A stretch of DNA of 64,000 nucleotides from Ganoderma boninense. Taxonomy: Eukaryota > Basidiomycota > Agaricomycetes > Polyporales > Polyporaceae. Below the pieces are notes generated by a model. That model was not told the origin of the DNA, made no database searches, and saw only the letters and a list, made by a program, of their open reading frames with translations. Both the position numbers and the translations under genes were made by a program. Where the stretch lies: positions 1,116,001 through 1,180,000 of the forward strand of contig CM035312.1 of assembly GCA_002900995.3 (NCBI GenBank), in the 5' to 3' direction. The number at the start of each line of letters is the position of its first letter. Position 1 is the stretch's first letter. Positions 1-10,229 of the stretch are shown one piece after another.

Positions 1-2661
1 TGCCAGTAGGCCGGAAAGCGTATAGGGACTCCGTGATCCAAACAAGATTAATTGGACCGCAGAGCGCGCCGCTTCCACCCGGAACCAAAATAGCCGAGCA
101 AGGCGTCGCAATCCGCATCCTAGGAGCCTGGATAGGCAATGGAATAGACAACAGCGCTCCGTGGACCCCAATAATGGAAACCATAAAAACAAATCTAATG
201 CGATGGAACAAGAGAAACCCGACTATGTATGCGAGAAAGCTTATCATTGGACTGGAAATTGGGGGACGCACCCAGTTCCTTGCGAGAGCCCAAACGATGC
301 CGGAGGACGTAGTGAAGAAACTAGAGAAAATGATATATGAGTTCATCTGGAACGGCACCGGACACCCGCCCATAAACCGGGACACCCTCCACAAACAAAT
401 CGACGCGGGAGGCCTTAACTTACTGGATATAAGAGCAAGGAATGAAGCAATCGACCTGATGTGGCTAAAAGAATACCTAGCCGTTGAGGGATCGAGACCG
501 AAGTGGGCCTATCTGGCAGACACCCTATTGGCAAGAGCGGTAACCGCGTCGTCAAGAGCTGTCGACGAGACGGCGAGAGTAAACACTTTCCTGCAAACGT
601 GGGAAGTCAGCACACGCCAGGCAGCTGGACTGCCCCCGGACCTGAAACGGATGATTGCCACAGCAAAGAAGTACGAGGTAAGAGTGGAGTCGAACAACCC
701 CGCAAAAGAACTCCGGGAATCAATGCCCATCTGGTACCATCTGGGCATAAGCGAAGGACGAAGTACAGCAAACTCTGTTGCAAGCAAATGTCTCAGGGAA
801 AATCATGGCGTGATCACTGTGCTGGACTGCCAGAAAGTCGCTGACAGGACAAGGGGAAGGACAGACCACCGATACCACTCAGCCTGCAGATGCCACGCCT
901 GCTACACAGACAGAACGACAAGAAACTGTAACAACCCCGCGCGGTGCGCGGAAGCGGCCAGAAAACAAATGGACAGACTCCTGCCGAAATGGAACCCTGA
1001 ACTGACCGGTCAGAACGATGGACTCACACTAACGCGGTCAAGAAAGAGAAACAACGAGACGGCGGTAGAAGCAAACGAGAGGGTGCTCTTCGACCCAACC
1101 ATCACCGATGGCCCGGACACCAGCTCGTGTATCAGGGTCTTCGCGGGCCCGCCCAACCTACCGAATCAAGCGATGAGACGACCGCCAAAACCATACCACA
1201 TAACAGAAGAGGAAGTTGAAATCTACACAGATGGATCGTGCAGTGACAATGGACTAGCGACTGCTAAAGCGGGCAGTGGGATATGGTACGGCGAACACGA
1301 CCCGCGTAATACGGCGTTCCGAACCCCAGGACTACAATCTAGCCAAGCTGCGGAACTGTTCGCAGTGGAAAAAGCGGTAGACAGAACGCCCCCGTTTGCC
1401 CCCCTCCACATCGTCACGGACTCGAAGACCGTCACGAGAGGCATGACCCAGAGCATTAAGAAATGGGAAGAACAGGGTTGGATGATGACGACAAATGCCC
1501 AAGCAGTAAAGAGACTAGTGGCGAAACTTCGAGCTAGGTCGGCCCCCACTACTTTCAGATGGGTAAAAGGTCACAACGGGACACAAGGGAACGAAGGGGC
1601 AGATGAACTGGCGAGTCAGGGCGTAAATATGGAAATGGAAGGGACAATCCCTGGAAATATGCACTATCTACGCAAAGGTATGAGGCTAAGCGAAGCCTCG
1701 CAAAAGATCCTCTACCGAGGGATCCGAAGAATAAAAGAAAGCAAACAGGAAGACCGAACACGCACCATTAAATCGATGGAAAATATATGCACCTCACTCG
1801 AGGAAGTGCTCAGCATGAAGCCTATCCCTGAGGCCGTCTGGAAGGGCCTAAGATCACCAGATGTAAACCGTCGCGCTCGGGATTTCCTGTGGAAAGGAAC
1901 CCATGACGCACTGCGAGTCGGGAAGTACTGGAAAAACATACCGGGATATGAGGAACGATCGCTGTGCACGATATGCAACGAAATCGAATCCCTAGAACAC
2001 ATTCTGATAAACTGCCGTGCAACCTGTGTAAGTACAATATGGGGATTAGTCCGAGCACTGGCGAGAAGGAAGGGGATTGAGATGCCAAGAATCACCTTCG
2101 GACTTGCCATAGCGGGCCATATGTTCACCGCCAAGTACCTCATGGAAAAGCCACCCACTGGCGTGGACAGACTGATGAGGATAACGATCACAGAATCTGC
2201 GCACCTAATATGGAAGCTAAGATGTGTTAGGGTCATAGAGAGAGAAGGTTCATTAGAGGGCGAGCACTCACGAGAGGAGGTAATAGCGAGGTGGAAAGCA
2301 GCCCTTAACAAAAGGCTAGCCCTAGATCTGGCGAGCACGAGCAGGAGATTTGGAAGGAAAGCGATTGCGATGACAAAAGTTAAAAGCACTTGGGACGGAA
2401 GGAGTACAAATGATGATAGGCAAGTGGGACATGACGATGACTGGAAATCGACAGCGGGGGTTTTAGTGGGTAGGTTGGCGCCGGAGGATTGGGGCGACCG
2501 GTAACGGGTGCCACAGTCCGATGAAGGCCCGAGAGCCCCACACTGCGTAAAGCGTGCGTAACAGCATTTCCTCCGACACGGTGCAAAAGGCTACGTGCCT
2601 GATGAACCGAGCGATATACCCCAGACGAATGGCTAATGGCTCTGTCTCTGGGGGATGCACC

Positions 2662-2705
<44 letters not shown>
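1..2705 (+). mobile_element. 3' part of a Tad-like non-LTR (LINE) retrotransposon with poly-A tail
   Basis: The segment holds the C-terminal part of a retrotransposon polyprotein, a short 3' UTR and a run of 42 A residues (2664-2705) that marks the 3' end of the inserted copy. The left end lies outside the window, so length, target-site duplication and the reverse transcriptase core cannot be judged. The reading frame is uninterrupted, which suggests a fairly young copy. It sits about 385 bp upstream of the eS12 start codon in the same orientation. Confidence 0.9.
3..2504 (+). CDS. LINE polyprotein, C-terminal part (RNase H and zinc-knuckle regions), open at the window edge
   Basis: The frame is open from the first bases of the window, so this is the downstream part of ORF2. 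The first ~150 residues look like the thumb/connection region that follows the reverse transcriptase in LINEs (a GAWIGN motif, then an FIWNG motif). An RNase H domain is encoded at about 1213-1640, with all four acidic/His landmarks visible: YTDGS, AELFAVEKA, IVTDSK and VKGHNGTQGNEGADELA. A Cys/His cluster (CTICNE...LEHILINC, about 1965-2020) resembles the zf-RVT domain found C-terminal to RNase H. An earlier Cys-rich patch (CRCHACYTD) may also bind metal. An RNase H in ORF2 fits the Tad clade of fungal LINEs. Clade assignment is inference because the RT domain is not in view. Confidence 0.88.
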   Translation, partial: PVGRKAYRDSVIQTRLIGPQSAPLPPGTKIAEQGVAIRILGAWIGNGIDNSAPWTPIMETIKTNLMRWNKRNPTMYARKLIIGLEIGGRTQFLARAQTMPEDVVKKLEKMIYEFIWNGTGHPPINRDTLHKQIDAGGLNLLDIRARNEAIDLMWLKEYLAVEGSRPKWAYLADTLLARAVTASSRAVDETARVNTFLQTWEVSTRQAAGLPPDLKRMIATAKKYEVRVESNNPAKELRESMPIWYHLGISEGRSTANSVASKCLRENHGVITVLDCQKVADRTRGRTDHRYHSACRCHACYTDRTTRNCNNPARCAEAARKQMDRLLPKWNPELTGQNDGLTLTRSRKRNNETAVEANERVLFDPTITDGPDTSSCIRVFAGPPNLPNQAMRRPPKPYHITEEEVEIYTDGSCSDNGLATAKAGSGIWYGEHDPRNTAFRTPGLQSSQAAELFAVEKAVDRTPPFAPLHIVTDSKTVTRGMTQSIKKWEEQGWMMTTNAQAVKRLVAKLRARSAPTTFRWVKGHNGTQGNEGADELASQGVNMEMEGTIPGNMHYLRKGMRLSEASQKILYRGIRRIKESKQEDRTRTIKSMENICTSLEEVLSMKPIPEAVWKGLRSPDVNRRARDFLWKGTHDALRVGKYWKNIPGYEERSLCTICNEIESLEHILINCRATCVSTIWGLVRALARRKGIEMPRITFGLAIAGHMFTAKYLMEKPPTGVDRLMRITITESAHLIWKLRCVRVIEREGSLEGEHSREEVIARWKAALNKRLALDLASTSRRFGRKAIAMTKVKSTWDGRSTNDDRQVGHDDDWKSTAGVLVGRLAPEDWGDR

Positions 2706-2706
<1 letters not shown>

Positions 2707-3089
2707 AAACTACTAATAAGACGCATGAGCAGCAATTTAACCAGTACCATGAAGTCCCAGCAGGCATTTCTTGATCAAACAGTGTCTGCGGTCTCGAACG
2801 TACTGAGGCCCGTTTTACATCTCGTGCATAGCCATTGGCAGCCGGGCTTGTCCTGGGCGAAACTGTGGTGACTGGTCCCGTTGGCAGTGGACTAAGCTTA
2901 ACGCCCGGTTTCCGCAAGGTGCCGACGGAGTTTGAACTCACTACATATACCCGCGAGACTGCAAACTTTATTTTTCCCTCACATCCACGAACGCGGAAGA
3001 AGACATCGCCCCCTGCTGTATCTTTAAAACCAAAAGTGAGCATTCGCGTTGTATTCAGCGGCGTGCAGATGGCTTATATTGTGCCCAGG
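2706..3089. promoter_or_regulatory. eS12 upstream region with a probable 5'-UTR intron
   Basis: This is the spacer between the LINE A-tail and the eS12 start. A plausible 53-nt intron runs 3036-3088: it opens with GTGAGC and ends in TGCCCAG one base before the start codon. Splicing it out would remove an upstream in-frame ATG at 3069. Introns close to the start codon are common in fungal ribosomal protein genes. No convincing TATA box was seen. Confidence 0.5.
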
Positions 3090-3599
3090 ATGTCTGACGC
3101 TTCTGATGAAATCCAAGTCGACGCCCCCGTCGAAGTTGAGGCTCCCGCTGAGGCTCCCAAGGGCAAGCTTTCCGTTGAGGACGCTCTTCAGGTCCGTTGG
3201 TTCACCTTCCTCTCTCGCGATCCCGGTCAAGTCTTGATACCTCGCTTCGCGACCGTGTAGCAAGTTCTGAAGAACGCTCTTGTTCACGACGGTCTCGCTC
3301 GTGGTCTCCGCGAGTGTGCGAAGGCCCTTGACAAGCGCCAGGCGCACTTGTGCGTCCTCGTCGAGACGTGCACTGAGGCCGAGTATATCAAGCTCATCGA
3401 GGCCCTCTGCGCTGAGCACAAGATCAACCTCATCAAGGTTGGTGACGCGAAGGTCCTCGGCACCTGGGCTGGTCTCTGCAAGATCGACCGTGAGGGCAAC
3501 CCTCGCAAGGTCGTCGGCTGCTCCTGCGTCGTCGTCAAGGACTACGGTGTTGAGTCGGAGGGCCTGCACGTTCTCCTCGACTACTTCAAGAACCGTTAA
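3090..3599 (+). CDS. RPS12: 40S ribosomal protein S12 (eS12)
   Basis: Small-subunit ribosomal protein eS12 of the cytosolic ribosome, located in the beak of the 40S head. Model: exons 3090-3191 and 3261-3599 with a 69-nt intron (GTCCGT...GTGTAG), giving 146 residues, the normal size for the family. The conserved core is unmistakable: [39 protein letters not shown], and [18 protein letters not shown] near the C terminus. The N terminus is acidic and variable, as usual. The start at 3090 fits known eS12 N termini (MSDA...). An in-frame ATG at 3069 would add seven residues but probably lies in a 5'-UTR intron. The codons are strongly biased towards C-ending forms, as expected for a highly expressed gene. 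Confidence 0.97.
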
Positions 3600-4154
3600 G
3601 TAAGTGTCATGTTTGGTTTGGGTTCTGAGATGACAGAACAGACTCCCTCGACGGAGAGCATCTGTGAGGATAACTGTCTATCCGGAATCATTATATAGTT
3701 TGTCTGAGCTTCTTATCTTGGCTTGACAATTGAAAGTCGTGAGCTAATGTGTTTGATTCACAGATTATTTCGGTTCGTCATGTAGCTGTAGTTAGTCGCT
3801 TTACTCCAGCAACCAATGCCATGAGATTGTACGACTCCTCCTTGCGTTTATATGAGTTGCAAACTACAAACAGTGTGGAACAAGCCAGGAAATGTGCCGG
3901 ACCGACTTGAGTACTACTTGAGTGCATGTGGCATGTGCGGGTGGCGGACCGATGTGCCGGATGCGGGGAAAACACATGCTTGAGGCGATCGAGTGACGAC
4001 TGGAAAGTGTCTCTCAGACTTGTCCCTCAACCATCCTCGCCCTTGTCCACATCGTCTTCTTGCCCGTTGATGCTCAAGTCTGGCTCTATGGTCAACTGGG
4101 ACGCTATCCACTAATCCGACTTCCTGGAGCCTCTTCGACGACGCCGCGTTGAAC
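3600..4154. other. eS12 3' UTR and upstream region of the ABC transporter gene
   Basis: This 555-bp spacer lies between two genes in the same orientation. The first ~200 bp are AT-rich and probably hold the eS12 3' UTR. I see no further gene, tRNA or repeat here. Confidence 0.5.
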
Positions 4155-7057
4155 ATGGCTATCCAGCTACCCAATGCCGCGCTTCTCAACAGTCTCAGCC
4201 CCACCGCTCGACGATCGCTTCTTGTTGCACTTTTCACCGTACTCCTCTTGCGTGGCCGAATCGCGGAATTACCAAAGGCCGCCTTTTCAAAACTCAAGAC
4301 AGTCGCTATTCGTCAAGACATCTCTCAAGAGGAGCTCGCGCAGGCACTACAGCAGGTTTACATCAATGAGCCAGATGGTTCCAAGACACTACTTGTTCCC
4401 TACAGGGGACATATATCCAAGGTCTGTTTGTATTATCCAGTCGCCTTCAGAGCACGCACGCAAGCTTTATGCCTGTCAGGTCACAATCTACCCCACGTCG
4501 TCATTTGCGCTTGCAAAGAGCGCGAAACACTTCCCCCTCGTCCCCACATCCAACAAAGCCAACCTCGATAAGACCTTTCTCCGACAGCTTTTCCCCATTC
4601 TCAGGATAGCCTTCCCTTCCTGGCATTCCAAAGAGGCTCTAATCCTCGTGATGCACTCGTTCTTCCTCGTTCTGCGCACCATTCTGAGCATCGGTGTCGC
4701 ACGGTTGGATGGGCGCATTGTGCGTGACTTAGTCAGTGCCGATGGGAAGGGCTTTGCGAAGGGAATAGGTCTTTGGTTCTTGCTCGCCATCCCGAGTACA
4801 TACACCAACTCTATGGTGAGTTTCATCAACGGCTGAAATTCTTCCAATGATCTCTTATGTCGGTCTGCTCGAAGATCCGACACCTTCAAGCGAAGCTGTC
4901 CTCACGAATGCGTACGCGACTAACGCGCTACACCGATGACCTCTATCTGTCATCAGCACCAGACCTGCGCTACTACAGGGTAGCGCTGGAAGGTGGCCTT
5001 GCTGATGTCGACCAGTACATCACTTCTGACATTACCTCGTTCTGCGACGCACTTGCTGGAATCTAGTACGCACATTACCCTCGGCACACTCACTCCGTCC
5101 TGATGACTTTCGCACAGCGGAAATGTGCTCAAGCCATCATTAGATTTCGTGCTCTTCACCTCACAACTCGCGTTGTCGCTCGGCTTCCGTGGAACGACGT
5201 CATTGTTCCTAACTTATTACCTTACGGCGAAGATTCTGCGCTCTGTTACCCCTGCCTTCGGCCGATTAGCTTCCGTTGAGGCACGACTTGAGGGCGAGTA
5301 CCGGGCAGGTATGGGGCGCGTCGGACGAGAAAGTGAAGAGATTGCGTGAGTTCCGTCCAAAGACATGATATAAGGGTGTATCCTGCATACTTACTATTGT
5401 GTGCAGTTTCTACGGCGGTGGGCTTCGGGAACGGAGTATACTCGGCAGAGCATATATGCGGTTGATTAAGCACATCAACTCAATATACAAGGTATTTGGC
5501 CGACAATCCTTCTAGGTATGGGAAGCCTTACAGCTCTTATAGATCAGGATAGCGTACGAATGGACGGAGGATTTTCTCATCAAATACATGTGGAGTGCTG
5601 CTGGATACTGCGTTATCTCCATACCAGTGTTTATGAGGCGCGTTCGGAACGTGGGGACCCAAACTCAAGGCCCTCGCCCGCATGAGAAGCCTGACAACGA
5701 GGTTGCAAACCGCACAGAATGTGAGCGTGTCTCATGTTATGTGCCAACCTCTGCTGACATGGCCATTCGATAGCATACATTTCGTCCCGACGCTTGCTGC
5801 TGTCCCTCGGTGATGCGGGTGGTCGACTGATGTATGTTTACAAAGACCTGCTTGAGCTCGCTGGTCTTACGGCGCGGCTTTATACCCTCCTGTCTACCCT
5901 CCACAACCTCCCCCTTCCACCACTCCCCGGGGATCCGTCTCAGGAAAACATTGTGCTTCGCGGCGTGGACGTCGGCATCCCCACTGCTGCGCCGCAGTTC
6001 TTCACCACCCCATCCGAGTCTACCGAGGACGTTTCGCCTTCATCTGACGGATCGGAAGCTTTCGCGAGGAAGGCGGCAACGACCACTGTGCTCGTTAAGG
6101 GCCTGTCATTTGTGCTCTGTCCCGGCGAGCATCTCATGATCACGGGGAGCAACGGTGTGGGGAAGTCAGCCATAGCACGCGTGATGGCGGGCTTGTGGGC
6201 TGCACAAGGAGGTGGAGAAGTGAGGCGGCCGATGGGCAAGAAGGGAATGTTCGTGGTTCCGCAGAGAGCATACATGGTGACTGGGACGTTACTCGACCAG
6301 TAAGTTCGCTCCCTACAGTCTCAGATGGATGTGCAGTTTTGCTGACTTTCGGTCCACGTCGACAGGATCATTTACCCGGACTCGTACCCCGACTTTGTTG
6401 CGTCGGGCCGGACACACGAGCAGCTGATGGAGATTTTGACGGCTGTTAACCTGGCATATCTTCCATCCCGAGAAGGCGGTTGGTCGACGCGCAAGGAGTG
6501 GAGAGATGTGCTGAGCGGTGGTGAGAAGCAACGGGTATGTTGGAAATGCGAGATGTGCCTTGCTACTAACTAACCTCCGGTACTCTAGATGGCTATGGCA
6601 CGGGTATTCTATCACCGACCCAAGTTCGCGATTCTGGATGGTAGGCATCGCCATTGACGACCGCGAGATGCCTTCTTACCATATCGCCCACAGAATGCAC
6701 CAGTGCCGTGTCCAGTGACGTCGAAGGCCGGATGTACGAGCATGCGAAGTCTCTCGGTATCACCCTCGTTACCATCTCGCTGCGGTAGGACCTTGAACTC
6801 TCCTTCTGTGCCTGTAAAACTGATTACATGTGATTCGTTCTTCACGTAGCCCCGCCCTCATGCGCTACCACACTCAACTGCTCACCATCGCCGGTGATGG
6901 TACCGGAAGATGGACACTTAAGCGCATCGGCACGGCGGAAGAGCGGATGGACATGGATCGCGAGATCGTCACACTCGAGAACAAACTCGCCGAGGTCGAG
7001 AAGTGGGAAACCCGTGTCAAAGAGCTCGAACGACTACTGAAGGTACAGGACATATAA
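4155..7057 (+). CDS. Peroxisomal ABC half-transporter, ABCD/Pxa family
   Basis: Predicted importer of long-chain acyl-CoA into peroxisomes for beta-oxidation, acting as a dimer of half-transporters (yeast Pxa1/Pxa2, human ALDP). Eleven exons: 4155-4421, 4480-4815, 4875-5065, 5118-5345, 5407-5491, 5543-5720, 5774-6299, 6366-6534, 6589-6640, 6694-6784, 6850-7057. They sum to 2331 nt and 776 residues, within the family range. The N-terminal half is the ABC_membrane_2 domain, with membrane segments and the typical RTRLTRYTDDLYLS stretch. The nucleotide-binding domain has Walker A GSNGVGKS (about 552-559), signature LSGGEKQR (653-660), and Walker B FAILDE with catalytic Glu at about 678. The last ~40 residues form a charged coiled coil. 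All introns are 51-66 nt. It could be the Pxa1- or Pxa2-type subunit; a tree is needed to tell. Confidence 0.93.
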
Positions 7058-7414
7058 GTTACGGACTCGGACTGTTTGGGAGAGAATGGAGAGGCCATTG
7101 ATTTAACGCCATCGGCGCTGAAGCATGTACAGCATCTCCCTTATTCCGGTGACCGGTTATTGGCGGAGGCCGTCAAACGCAACAGGGTGAGGGAAGGTAC
7201 GATGGTAGCTCGGCGCAGGATGGAATTCGTGGATCAGTACCGGAGGTCGTGTTATCAGGGCGACCGACATTCTTGTCAATGCAACTGCATATCGAAATGT
7301 TTTGGCCAAGCCTAGGGATAGATTAGACGGTTCACTGCCTCTGGACAGGTTGATCATTCTGGATTCAATAAGAGCGGATGCATCGTCAGGCGTTGTTCAG
7401 TCAAGCACTGTACG
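7058..7414. other. Intergenic spacer, no gene seen
   Basis: Short open frames exist in this 357-bp stretch, but none shows family motifs or splice continuity with a neighbour. It probably contains the ABC transporter 3' UTR and the promoter of the next gene. Confidence 0.4.
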
Positions 7415-9284
7415 ATGTCCTCCAACGGTGCTCCTCATGCCCCTCTAGTTTTAACGCTCGATGGTAGACATGCGTGAGTAGTCTTTACGTCTTGCTGACT
7501 TGTTCAGGGATGTCTTACATGGCTGACCCTCCAGTTTATACGACAACGCATGTGCCTCCCTCGCAACTGCTGGTGAGTGTTAACTCTCCTAGATAAAAAG
7601 TATAACCACTCATATATTGTATTCTTGTTGCCTCCATGACAGTGATTACGGCGCATTTTTGGACAGTGACTTTCGAGCAGGAAGTCAAGGTGTTTTGGAT
7701 GGGTCGGGTCACGGGGGCGACCGTTATGTTCCTGTTGAACAGGTACATTGGATTAACTTACAATCTCTTGAATGTGATTCAGCGTGTTGCCACGATTCCG
7801 GATCAGGTACAGTACCTCATCATTGAAGGATGCAAACAGAGTCACCAGCCAAGCTGACCCACTTCGCAGAGGTACGCGATATTGAACATGCCGAGCCATT
7901 AACGGCGCGCACTGAATCGAGTTCAACCCATTTCGTGCTCAAAAGTTGCGCGGTACTGCTTCCAACTGTCGCAATCTCGCTACAACTCCTTTACATGATA
8001 TATGGAGGTACTGTGCTTTCGCAAAAATTGACGTCGCAACCTCTCACCATTGACAGCTTTCACCTCCCTCCGCGTATTTGCCGTGAGCAAGAGGTCGTGG
8101 TCCCTGGCTCTCGTCTCCTTTGGTCTTTGTATGGCTCCGATCATACTTTCTTTGGCAAGTTTTTGTTACCGCATATTACCACCCTGGTGCTGACATGAGG
8201 TAGCTTCAAGATCGCCACGCACCGGGGATGTCTGCTGGTCCAGGCTTGGGTTGCATAGGGATCTTAAACAAGACTGAGACCTTCTTCTCGGCAAAGTGCG
8301 TCAAGCAGTATTGAATCTTCATTGCAGACATTAACAGCTTCTTGCACCACATCCTCAGATGTGGGTTGTTTCAATGACAACTACAGAGAGATGCATTATG
8401 CTCATGGACCAGCTACGCAGACGAACTCTCCAGCTTGGCTTTGACAATGTTGTCCGTTCTCATAGCCGACGGCCTCCTCATACACCAGACTTGGGTTGCA
8501 ATAGCTCCTGTCGGTTCAGGGAACCTTGGTCGCAGATCACTTCTACAGGTGCTCTACCGCAACGGTAAGAATCTCAAGCTGTCATAACTCGACTACTATT
8601 TGCTCAATTTTGCTCACTATCTGACTAGAAATCCGTTACTTCGCGTGTGTCTTCCTTCGTAACCTCCCTGTTCGACTGTGCTGATATGGTGTAACGCAAG
8701 CGTTATCATTGGAATTCGCATATTCGCATTTGGCCTTACGATGGTAGAGGTAACGCATTCCACGTCCACTATAAAAGGGGATCCAACGAACTGAGGTGAA
8801 CCCCGATTCAAAGTTCACGACCGGACGACCGGACGCTACTGAAGCCAACGACATATGCGACACGTATGCACCGTTTCTCTTTGTGTCGGAAGCGTGCGTT
8901 GAAGCCAAGCTTGACAGAATCACGAGCCTTCTCGTCTCCCAATTCCTGCTCGAATTGCAGGCCGCAGACAGGCGGATCCGCGCGGGAGGCTCCCAGCTTT
9001 CGATCTCGAATTCACGAATCAGCTCCGTCGTCTTCCATCGAGTGGTCGGCTCTATCCGCCACGCGTCGCTCGCTCCGGAAGATGGTCGCCGTGCAGCATC
9101 CAGCGGAGAGTCTCTATTCGAGGACTTGGCGGAAGATTTCGCGGAAGATGAGCCACACGAAGACCACGACAAGGTCGTGCCAGATGCCCGAGAGTGTTGC
9201 TCGCCTACTCAGTTCGACGGCGGTGGGGCTGTAGACTATCCGTCCACCGTTCCGTTGTCCACAAACATGGTGCACGAGGTGTGA
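7415..9284 (+). CDS. DUF6533-like multi-pass membrane protein, tandem copy 1
   Basis: Member of a large Agaricomycete family of unknown function. The diagnostic N-terminal block is present: a helix, then TFEQEVKVFW, then MFLLNRYIGLTY. Exons that can be fixed: 7415-7473, 7535-7572, 7643-7806, 7872-8007, 8057-8154, 8204 onward, and a last exon at about 8918-9284. The middle (8235-8917) contains recognisable membrane segments (LSVLIADGLLI; SVIIGIRIFAFGL), but its splice sites are uncertain. The intron at 8155-8203 appears to use a GC donor (GCAAGT). The C-terminal tail carries LLELQAADRR and VVGSIRHA motifs shared with copy 2, then an acidic, probably cytosolic end. N terminus MSSNGAP matches MPSNGAP in copy 2. 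The function is unknown. Confidence 0.65.
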
Positions 9285-9457
9285 GCCCAACGGAAGGGCC
9301 ATCACAGTCACCGTACCGGATGGCTACAGGGACTTGAGAAACGTTCAGGAGCCATTCGGAACGTCATTATTCATGTACCTTTACTATTCCTTGCCATGGA
9401 CTGTCTTTTGACCATGCCATTACCTATTTAAAATAGCGACATTGGGTCAAGCTGACA

Positions 9458-9610
9458 ATGGCGGTGCCACGCCGAGCCAGAGCCGAGCCTGGCGAGTCGG
9501 ACGATGGGCCGTGGGGAGAGCGTTGGCTTGACAAGGAGCGAACTTTTGCCGCATATACAATCCTGGTCCTGGTCCTAATCTTGAACATAGCTGTCTTGGT
9601 GATTCGGTAG
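9458..9610 (+). CDS. Small ORF, 50 aa, tail-anchored-like peptide (candidate)
   Basis: An ATG-initiated 50-codon frame between the two DUF6533 copies. The first ~29 residues are charged (Arg/Glu/Asp-rich). The last ~20 form one uninterrupted hydrophobic helix (AAYTILVLVLILNIAVLVIR) ending at the stop, the layout of a tail-anchored protein. A TTTAAAA-like AT-rich element lies about 30 bp upstream. It could instead be a degraded last exon or a chance frame, and I recognise no family. Confidence 0.3.
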   Translation: MAVPRRARAEPGESDDGPWGERWLDKERTFAAYTILVLVLILNIAVLVIR

Positions 9611-10229
9611 GATTCGGTGCCAGTGGCCTAGGGCCTGGTGAAGTTCAACGGACAACATAAAAAGCCAACTGGTGGCAGTGCCACACAGATGCGATCGCAG
9701 ACGCCCACGTCTGCACAGCATCACCTTGCGAAACGAACGTCGCGGTTGGTATCAGCCTTTCCCTCGGTCTTTTGGGACTTCCTCCCTGCGAGCCTTCTGA
9801 CAGCCGACCCTTCGCACCTCACATACACGCCCAGGCCATTCACAAGCCTAGCAGTGGCAGTCTCCATCTTCTGATACTGTTATTAGGCACTTGGACAAGA
9901 CACGGCCTTCTGAGCGGCGAAAAATGCCGGCGCGTTCGTAATGCGGGTGACGCATCGACATCCACTGTCCTCACCCATGCCGCCAAGCTTCACGCACATG
10001 GCCCGAGAAGCTCTTTCAGGTCGGAGATCTTGTCTGTCAGCAGAATGATGGGCCTCTCCTTGCAGGTGGGAATTCAGAAGCATGCTGCGGGCTGTCGACT
10101 TACAACTCCGTTCCGAGGTCAGGTCACTATAGTACTGCCTTTTCGCGGCACGGTCCGCTAGCGCTTCAGAGTCTCGAGCTCAAGCAAGAGTTGCCACGCT
10201 CTTCAAGTTTCCCCCAAAGCCCTCTCGCG
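9611..10229. other. Spacer between tandem DUF6533-like genes
   Basis: No coding pattern with motif support was found. It presumably carries the promoter of copy 2. Confidence 0.4.

Noticed and set aside
7830..7930. Frame break suggesting copy 1 of the DUF6533 pair is a pseudogene
   Set aside because: Using the next AG (acceptor GCAGAG, exon from 7872) restores the frame through the membrane segment, so no defect is needed.
8771..8777. TATAAAA string in the middle of DUF6533-like copy 1
   Set aside because: It lies between recognisable exons of the same gene and no start codon with a supported frame follows; probably chance within an intron.
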